This document shows positions 6,086-9,969 of a DNA stretch of 9,969 nt, one piece after another. The notes beneath the pieces are model-generated. The model did no database searches. It saw only the letters and a list, made by a program, of their open reading frames with translations, and was not told the DNA's origin. The stretch covers positions 1-9,969 of the forward strand of contig QHOM01000113.1 in the NCBI GenBank assembly GCA_003218785.1, in the 5' to 3' direction. Numbering within the stretch: position 1 is the first letter of the stretch; the number at the start of each line of letters is the position of its first letter. A program made the position numbers and the translations under genes. This stretch comes from Verrucomicrobiota bacterium. Lineage in GTDB: Bacteria; Verrucomicrobiota; Verrucomicrobiia; Chthoniobacterales; UBA10450.

Positions 6086-6486
6086 ACAATTCCACCTTCC
6101 TGTTCGAGTTCCTCCCTGCGCGCTTCGAGCATTTGATCGTGCGTTGCTTCTTCCACACCGCCAATGACGAGATGCTCGCCGACCGTCTCCTCTTCTTCGT
6201 CCACGCCGGGCCGTGGCGCACGATGACCTCGCGATGCCGCGGCGACGTACCAATCCTCTGTCAGCTCTGCGTTTTGTTTCGTTTCCTCCGGCGGAGTGGG
6301 ATGCTCTGCACCGAGCAGTTCCTGGCGCGCCTGGGCCCAATCGGCGTCGGTAAATTCGTCTGGATTCCGTTCATCAATCATTGCAATTTCGCGAGCGCGT
6401 TTTTCTACCTCCTCCAAAGAAGGCAACCCCATCCCATTCCCGTGCAAGGAAATTTTCCCCGCGCCTTCCTGTGAGTAATCATTCAT
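6082..6486 (-). CDS. Small acidic protein with a DUF2934-like segment
   Basis: This 134-residue, strongly acidic protein has no function I recognise. Residues 30-59 (RAREIAMIDERNP followed by DEFTDADWAQARQELLG) resemble the short DUF2934 motif found in many soil bacteria. The C-terminal end, DQMLEARREELEQEGG, is charged and likely helical. No signal peptide or membrane segment is seen. ATG at 6486 is preferred; an in-frame GTG at 6528 would add 14 unconvincing residues (WCGQTAVEFRIIV after the initiator). The gene ends in TGA overlapping the TTG of egtB, so it is probably translated with egtB and may be the first gene of the ergothioneine operon. The end-to-end overlap and sensible composition support a real gene. 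The DUF2934 link is from memory of the motif and unverified. Confidence 0.72.
   Translation of the reverse strand: MNDYSQEGAGKISLHGNGMGLPSLEEVEKRAREIAMIDERNPDEFTDADWAQARQELLGAEHPTPPEETKQNAELTEDWYVAAASRGHRAPRPGVDEEEETVGEHLVIGGVEEATHDQMLEARREELEQEGGIV
6092..6097 (-). promoter_or_regulatory. Ribosome binding site that supports the TTG start of egtB
   Basis: AGGTGG lies 6 nt upstream of TTG at 6085 and inside the last codons of the preceding gene; GGAAGG just before it adds further complementarity. No ATG or GTG in the egtB frame occurs nearby, so this site decides the start. Confidence 0.6.
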
Positions 6487-6489
6487 AAC

Positions 6490-6496
6490 TATAATA
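6490..6496. promoter_or_regulatory. Possible shared, bidirectional -10 element in the divergent region
   Basis: TATAATA reads as a consensus -10 (TATAAT, 6490-6495) on the plus strand, 59 nt before the hydrolase start. On the minus strand it reads TATTAT (6496-6491), 4 nt before the ATG of the small acidic protein. No good -35 box is visible in either direction. If the minus-strand reading were used, transcription would begin about at the ATG, giving a leaderless message; that gene also lacks a clear Shine-Dalgarno. Confidence 0.35.
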
Positions 6497-6543
6497 CGGA
6501 ACTCCACGGCGGTCTGCCCGCACCACACTTTGGACTACAGATT

Positions 6544-6548
6544 GGAGG
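6544..6548 (+). promoter_or_regulatory. Ribosome binding site of the alpha/beta hydrolase
   Basis: GGAGG lies 6 nt before the ATG at 6555. It favours this start over the second ATG at 6594, which has no comparable site. Confidence 0.7.
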
Positions 6549-6554
6549 CTTGCA

Positions 6555-7472
6555 ATGCAAGCGACGAAAGAGGCGCGCCTGGTCGTCAAAGCAATGAGTA
6601 ATGAAAATTCGGTTCCACTTGAGAATGGCCGCGTAATCGCGTTTGAAGAATATGGCGATGCAACCGGTGTGCCGGTGATTTTTTGTCATGGTTGGCCGAG
6701 CTCACGCACGATGGCGCGGCTGACAGACGAAGCAGCGCGCGATCTCGGCATCCGAATCATTTCCCCCGATCGACCCGGCATCAGCGGATCGAGTTCGCAG
6801 CCCGATCGTAAGTTGATCGATTGGCCACGCGTTGTAGAGCGAATGGTCGACCACCTCGACGTCGGCGAGTTTCGAGTGCTCGCGATTTCGGGTGGCGCTC
6901 CCTACGCATACGCGACAGCCAGAGCGATGCCGGAGCGCGTGCGCGCCATCGCGATCGTGAGCGGCGCAATCCCGATTGCCGATCTTCCCGGTCGCGAAGG
7001 ATTGCTCCCGCTGTATCGCTGGATGTTGGTGCTTTATCAGAAGCGGCCCCAGCTTTTGCGAAAACTCTTCTACCTGGCGCGTCCGATTCTGTCATTGCGC
7101 CTGCCCGTTCGTCTTCGTCCGCTGCTCCTGAAATTGTTGATGCTACGACCGTGCGACGAAGACAGTTTGCGCGATTCCGCGGCATTCGAAGCCGTTTTTG
7201 AGAGCCAGCGCCGCGCCTGGCGCGGATCGACTGAAGGGGTAATGGCGGACGCGCAGATCTACGCGCAGCCGTGGGGTTTTCCCATGGAAGAAGTGCAGGT
7301 GCCCGTTCGACTGTGGCACGGAAAGCAAGACCGCGCTTTCTCAGTTCGCCTGGCGAAAGAAATTGCCGAGCGACTGCCCAATTGCAAAGCGCGGTACGTT
7401 GACAGCGCAGGTCATTATTCGCTGCCGATCCGGCATATGCGCGAAATCCTTCAGGACCTGATTTCTTTGTAG
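6555..7472 (+). CDS. Alpha/beta hydrolase, substrate unknown
   Basis: This 305-residue protein has the alpha/beta hydrolase fold and is probably a cytoplasmic esterase- or lipase-like enzyme. Seen in order are the oxyanion-hole HGWPSSR (45-51), PDRPGISGSS (71-80), the nucleophile Ser112 in AISGGAPYA, a hydrophobic Leu/Arg-rich cap region (about 150-200), Asp259 in HGKQDRAF and His287 in SAGHYSLP. The triad is therefore complete. The nucleophile elbow reads A-I-S-G-G, with Ala where Gly is usual. No signal peptide is present. The gene is divergent from the ergothioneine cluster and followed by the LOG gene on the same strand. Its stop codon TAG is also the first three bases of an inverted repeat. 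Family assignment is firm; substrate cannot be deduced. Confidence 0.9.
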   Translation: MQATKEARLVVKAMSNENSVPLENGRVIAFEEYGDATGVPVIFCHGWPSSRTMARLTDEAARDLGIRIISPDRPGISGSSSQPDRKLIDWPRVVERMVDHLDVGEFRVLAISGGAPYAYATARAMPERVRAIAIVSGAIPIADLPGREGLLPLYRWMLVLYQKRPQLLRKLFYLARPILSLRLPVRLRPLLLKLLMLRPCDEDSLRDSAAFEAVFESQRRAWRGSTEGVMADAQIYAQPWGFPMEEVQVPVRLWHGKQDRAFSVRLAKEIAERLPNCKARYVDSAGHYSLPIRHMREILQDLISL

Positions 7473-7526
7473 TGGCGGCGTGTCGCCTGCGTTCTAAGAG
7501 CGCTGCAGCCGACACGGCTGCCACTA
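7470..7526. repeat. Long-arm inverted repeat between the hydrolase and LOG genes
   Basis: TAGTGGCGGCGTGTCG (7470-7485) pairs with CGACACGGCTGCCACTA (7510-7526), with one mismatch and one single-base gap across 16-17 bp. The repeat begins with the hydrolase stop codon. The arm core TTGTAG(T/C)GGCGGC also occurs on the minus strand at about 9818-9806, so this is a family. It could fold as a terminator-like stem, but no T-run follows. The rest of the 106-nt gap (7527-7578) shows nothing clear except a weak TATAAG at 7524-7529. Confidence 0.8.
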
Positions 7527-7578
7527 TAAGCCGCAAGTTTTCCCGTGCGTTAAGCTCAACGGCACTGAAGTTTTGACC

Positions 7579-8652
7579 ATGGAAGATTTCACGGGAGGCG
7601 TCATTCATGATCAGCCAGCACGGCGACAATGGATTGTCGATCCGCCGTTTGACGCGCGGGTCCGTGAACTGGTTCGCGATTGGGGTGCGGAAAAATCGCC
7701 AGAGCTGATTGAGGAAATGATGGTAACCGCGCTAAAGATCGCGCGCGATCAGATGAGCGTAGCCGACCTCAAGCTGATCAACCGATCGATCAAAGAGATG
7801 CGCTACACAGCGAAGGTGTTTGCGCCGTTTCAGCGCTTGCGCAAGGTCGCCGTCTTTGGGTCGGCTCGCACTTCGGCCTATTCGCCTGAGTTCAAAGTGG
7901 CGAAGGATTTCGCGCGGGAAATGGTCGCGCAGAATTTCATGGTGATTACCGGAGGAGGTGACGGAATCATGGGTGCAGCCCAGAGTGGGGCTGGCCGCGC
8001 GCACAGCTTCGGGCTCAACATCCGCCTGCCATCAGAGCAGCGAGCCAATGAGGTTATCGAGGGCGATCCCAAGCTGATTAATCTAAATTATTTCTTTACC
8101 CGCAAGCTGACCTTCGTGAAGGAAGCGCACGCATTCGCGCTGTTTCCCGGCGGTTTCGGCACACTGGACGAAACATTCGAGGTGCTTACGCTCATGCAGA
8201 CGGGAAAATCGCGCGTCATTCCCGTGGTCCTACTCGACCGGCCTCGCGGAAATTATTGGGAGACATGGATGAAATTTCTTACCGGCCAGCTGCTTGACCT
8301 CGGGTTCATTTCACCAGAAGACTTTTCCTTCTTCAAAATCATGCACAACGCCCGAGAAGCAGTCGCGGAGATCTTGCAGTTCTACAAGATTTTTCACTCG
8401 GCGCGTTGGGTTGGGAAGAGACTGGTCATTCGCATTAGCTATCGGTTGTCAAAGAACGCCATTGTTGATCTTAACAAGAAGTTCGCGGACATCGTGGAGA
8501 GCGGTGAAATCGTTCAAGACGTTGCGCTTCGTCAGGAGAAAAATGAGCCCGAGATTTGGGATCTGCCGCGACTAATTTTCACTCCCGATCGCAATAGATT
8601 TGGACGGTTACGTCAACTGATTGACGCGCTTAACTCTTCATCGTTGGCGTGA
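7579..8652 (+). CDS. Long LOG-family (TIGR00730, lysine decarboxylase-like) Rossmann protein
   Basis: This is a nucleotide-binding protein of the LOG family, whose characterised members release the base from cytokinin-type nucleoside monophosphates (phosphoribohydrolase). Motifs are VFGSAR (92-97), GGGDGIMG (125-132) and PGGFGTLDE (190-198), the active-site signature. The core lies at about 88-260. At 357 residues it is much longer than the usual ~190-230, with about 85 extra residues at the N-terminus and about 100 at the C-terminus that I cannot assign. ATG at 7579 is chosen; a TTG two codons earlier is possible, and neither has a clear Shine-Dalgarno. A GGGAGG followed by ATG at 7607 is out of frame. 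It is convergent with the glycosyltransferase, whose restored frame overlaps the LOG end by 15 bp. The natural substrate in this long branch is unknown. Confidence 0.88.
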   Translation: MEDFTGGVIHDQPARRQWIVDPPFDARVRELVRDWGAEKSPELIEEMMVTALKIARDQMSVADLKLINRSIKEMRYTAKVFAPFQRLRKVAVFGSARTSAYSPEFKVAKDFAREMVAQNFMVITGGGDGIMGAAQSGAGRAHSFGLNIRLPSEQRANEVIEGDPKLINLNYFFTRKLTFVKEAHAFALFPGGFGTLDETFEVLTLMQTGKSRVIPVVLLDRPRGNYWETWMKFLTGQLLDLGFISPEDFSFFKIMHNAREAVAEILQFYKIFHSARWVGKRLVIRISYRLSKNAIVDLNKKFADIVESGEIVQDVALRQEKNEPEIWDLPRLIFTPDRNRFGRLRQLIDALNSSSLA

Positions 8653-9773
8653 CGAGAGATCTGCCGTCTCGACGGATGAAACCGGTTCGACCGAGACGGA
8701 GGTAGGCAGCAACCTTGTTTTTCGCGCTGGAATCAGCGACGCGTCGACTTGCAGCTTTGCCTCCATCATTCGGTCGAAAGAAAAATGCTCATTCGCGTAG
8801 CGTAGGCCGTTCGCTGCGCAGGCCGCCGCGAGTTTCGGATCGGAAAGAAATTCCAGGATCGCAGCTGCGAGCGCTCTGCTGTCGCCCGCGCTTCACGCAA
8901 AACAATCGGCGACGCTTCAGTGTGCAGGGAAGCAATCGCCATCATGTCGCACGCGGCGTACACGTCAGGCGTATCCCAGCGATATCCGGCCATGATGATT
9001 TTCTCGGCCAATCCGGCGCGCTCGATGGCATTCCTTACGTTGATGCCCCGCTTCAGCAGACCCGTGCCCTGACCGACAATGACAAAGCGTGCATCGGGAC
9101 GTTCCGCTAAGACGAGATGGGCCGATTCAACTAAAATGAGTTGACCCTTGTCTGGCCGAATCATGCCGATATTCCCAATAACTGGCGTGTCCGCGCCGAA
9201 CCCCATTTCGCGGCGAAATTTCATCCGGTCGCGTGGTGGCTTAAACTTTTGTAAATCAACGGCTGAGCCGATGACTTCAATTTTGGCGGGATCAATTCCG
9301 TTCTGCTGTACAAGTTGGCGTTTAATAATGGATGCGTCGGCCACGATGTTCGAACACCCATACTTGAAAACAAAAGCGCGCCCGTGGCCTGTGATCGGAT
9401 CGGTGATACAGCGCGCCCGACTCAGTGGAATTCCACAAAAATAGAGCGGCAGGCAGAGCCAATGATCTTTCGAGCTGTAAGGTTTGAGCAAATCGATCTG
9501 ATTTCGCCGGCAAAATTTCCAGAGGCGCCATGAACATAGCAGATCCACGCGATGCCGGAGCGGCATCGCGACAAGGCGAGTACCGAGCTCGGATGCTTTG
9601 AGTTGGACCTGACTACCTGGATTGCAGACCAACCATGCCTTATGCCCGTGCGCGTTCAGCCAGTTGATCTCGAGGCAGGTGCGATACTCTTGGCCGCCCC
9701 AGCTGCGACTGCTCTCTACGTAAAGAATATTCAAGTGGGGTGGACTGTCAGATGTGGTGGCGCATGTCCTCAT
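8638..9773 (-). pseudogene. GT4 family glycosyltransferase, broken by internal deletion and frameshift
   Basis: The 5' part reads as a GT-B fold glycosyltransferase of family GT4. It has LYVESSRSWGGQEYR near the N-terminus, the nucleotide-sugar domain VIGNIGMIRPDKGQ, then DVYAACDMMAIASLHTEASPIVLREA with the E-x7-E motif. After the last Glu-Ala (about 8889) the frame becomes meaningless and stops at 8766. A different frame resumes at about 8886 with the classic C-terminal end, DSRALAAAILEFLSDP then ANEHFSFDRMMEAK, and runs to a stop at 8638. The segment normally between these, about 30 residues with the conserved Gly-Lys-Pro-Val stretch, is absent. A deletion of roughly 90-100 bp whose length is not a multiple of three explains this; an assembly error is possible. 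ATG at 9773 is the likely start, because the TTG at 9800 lies in a repeat. It follows the carrier-protein gene on the same strand. Confidence 0.85.
8661..8709. repeat. Inverted repeat in the tail of the glycosyltransferase, near the convergent gene ends
   Basis: CTGCCGTCTCG (8661-8671) pairs with CGAGACGG (8692-8699), and after 5 unpaired bases GGCAG (8705-8709) completes the outer stem. It lies just beyond the LOG stop (8652), so it may serve as a terminator-like structure for that gene. It also encodes the low-complexity Val/Ser-rich tail of the restored glycosyltransferase frame, which does not look like a family sequence. Confidence 0.65.
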
Positions 9774-9789
9774 GCCCACGTTGCGGGGC

Positions 9790-9816
9790 GTAGCGGCCAA
9801 GGACAGCCGCCGCTAC
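9790..9816. repeat. Inverted repeat between the carrier-protein and glycosyltransferase genes
   Basis: GTAGCGGC (9790-9797) pairs perfectly with GCCGCTAC (9809-9816) around an 11-nt loop. On the minus strand it starts TTGTAGCGGCGGC, like the arm of the repeat at 7470-7526. It fills most of the gap between the carrier-protein stop (9830) and the glycosyltransferase ATG (9773), and contains the misleading TTG at 9800. Confidence 0.75.
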
Positions 9817-9829
9817 AACTCGCCGCAGT

Positions 9830-9969
9830 CTAGCCGGTCGCCGTGCGTTTTTCGAGAATATAATCGTGAATTGTATTTACCGTCTTTAGGGCCTGACCCG
9901 CAACTTCGGAGTTTGGCACACCGACTCCAAAAGTTTTCTCCATGCTCACCACCAACTCGAGCGCGTCAA
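9830..9969 (-). CDS. Acyl carrier protein, C-terminal fragment (5' part beyond window)
   Basis: Only the last 45 residues are inside the window, translated by hand from the right edge to TAG at 9830-9832. They read DALELVVSMEKTFGVGVP, then NSEVAGQALKTVNTIHDYIL and a short tail. This matches helices II-IV of acyl carrier proteins, whose usual form is DSLDxVELVMxLEExFGIxIPDEx then a TVxDxVxYI segment. The phosphopantetheine-bearing serine should lie just outside the window. An ACP beside a glycosyltransferase may indicate a specialised lipid or polyketide locus rather than the housekeeping AcpP, but only one neighbour is visible. A carrier protein of another kind cannot be excluded. Confidence 0.78.
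   Translation of the reverse strand, partial: DALELVVSMEKTFGVGVPNSEVAGQALKTVNTIHDYILEKRTATG

Noticed and set aside
6086..6340. N-terminal extension of EgtB to a TTG at 6340 (527 residues)
   Set aside because: The extra 85 residues are Arg/Gly/Ala-rich, out-of-frame reading of the small acidic gene, and resemble no EgtB; TTG at 6085 has a ribosome binding site and a normal length.
7607..7609. ATG at 7607 with GGGAGG upstream as the LOG start
   Set aside because: It is out of frame with the LOG coding sequence.
6781..7629. 282-residue minus-strand open frame opposite the hydrolase
   Set aside because: Arg/Ala/Ser-rich shadow of a well-supported alpha/beta hydrolase; it also runs through the 7470-7526 repeat.
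8766..8890. An alternative genuine C-terminus of the glycosyltransferase ending at 8766
   Set aside because: The residues after the E-x7-E motif in that frame resemble no GT4 end, while another frame of the same DNA gives the family's typical C-terminal helix sequence.

Overview
The window is about 10 kb of moderately GC-rich bacterial DNA, dense with genes and carrying no rRNA, tRNA or CRISPR. The genes look chromosomal and metabolic. Many junctions hold short, high-GC palindromic words such as CACAGGCTTCCCAGCCTGTG, GCCCCGAAAGCTTTCGGGGC and TCGGTAGGGCGCGACC. From memory, such words recur in genomes of soil Verrucomicrobiota (Chthoniobacterales / Udaeobacter-like). That assignment is an inference and no search was run.

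Layout, left to right. (1) Positions 1-6486 hold six genes on the minus strand. In transcription order they are a small DUF2934-like protein, EgtB, EgtD, an Opu-type ABC ATPase, a fused substrate-binding/permease protein, and a GabD1-type aldehyde dehydrogenase cut off by the left edge. Two pairs are joined by 4-nt stop/start overlaps: small protein/egtB (TTGA) and ATPase/permease (ATGA). (2) A 68-bp divergent region (6487-6554) has a near-symmetrical -10-like sequence. (3) Positions 6555-8652 hold two plus-strand genes, an alpha/beta hydrolase and a long LOG-family (lysine decarboxylase-like) protein. (4) Positions 8638-9969 return to the minus strand with a GT4 glycosyltransferase broken by an internal deletion plus frameshift, preceded by the C-terminal end of an acyl carrier protein.

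How the genes may work together. EgtD trimethylates histidine to hercynine and EgtB joins hercynine to a thiol donor, so the pair makes the sulfoxide precursor of ergothioneine, itself a betaine. Directly downstream on the same strand lies a betaine-type ABC importer. Its family includes EgtUV, the ergothioneine transporter of Streptococcus pneumoniae and Helicobacter pylori. The simplest reading is a combined make-and-import cluster for ergothioneine or hercynine, with the transporter's domains in the opposite order to EgtU. This is a hypothesis.

The second theme is repeats at gene ends. The palindromic words fill the intergenic gaps and also reach into coding sequence. They encode the last ~33 residues and an N-terminal stretch of the permease and the last 7 residues of EgtD, they supply the hydrolase stop codon, and they probably form the tail of the glycosyltransferase.
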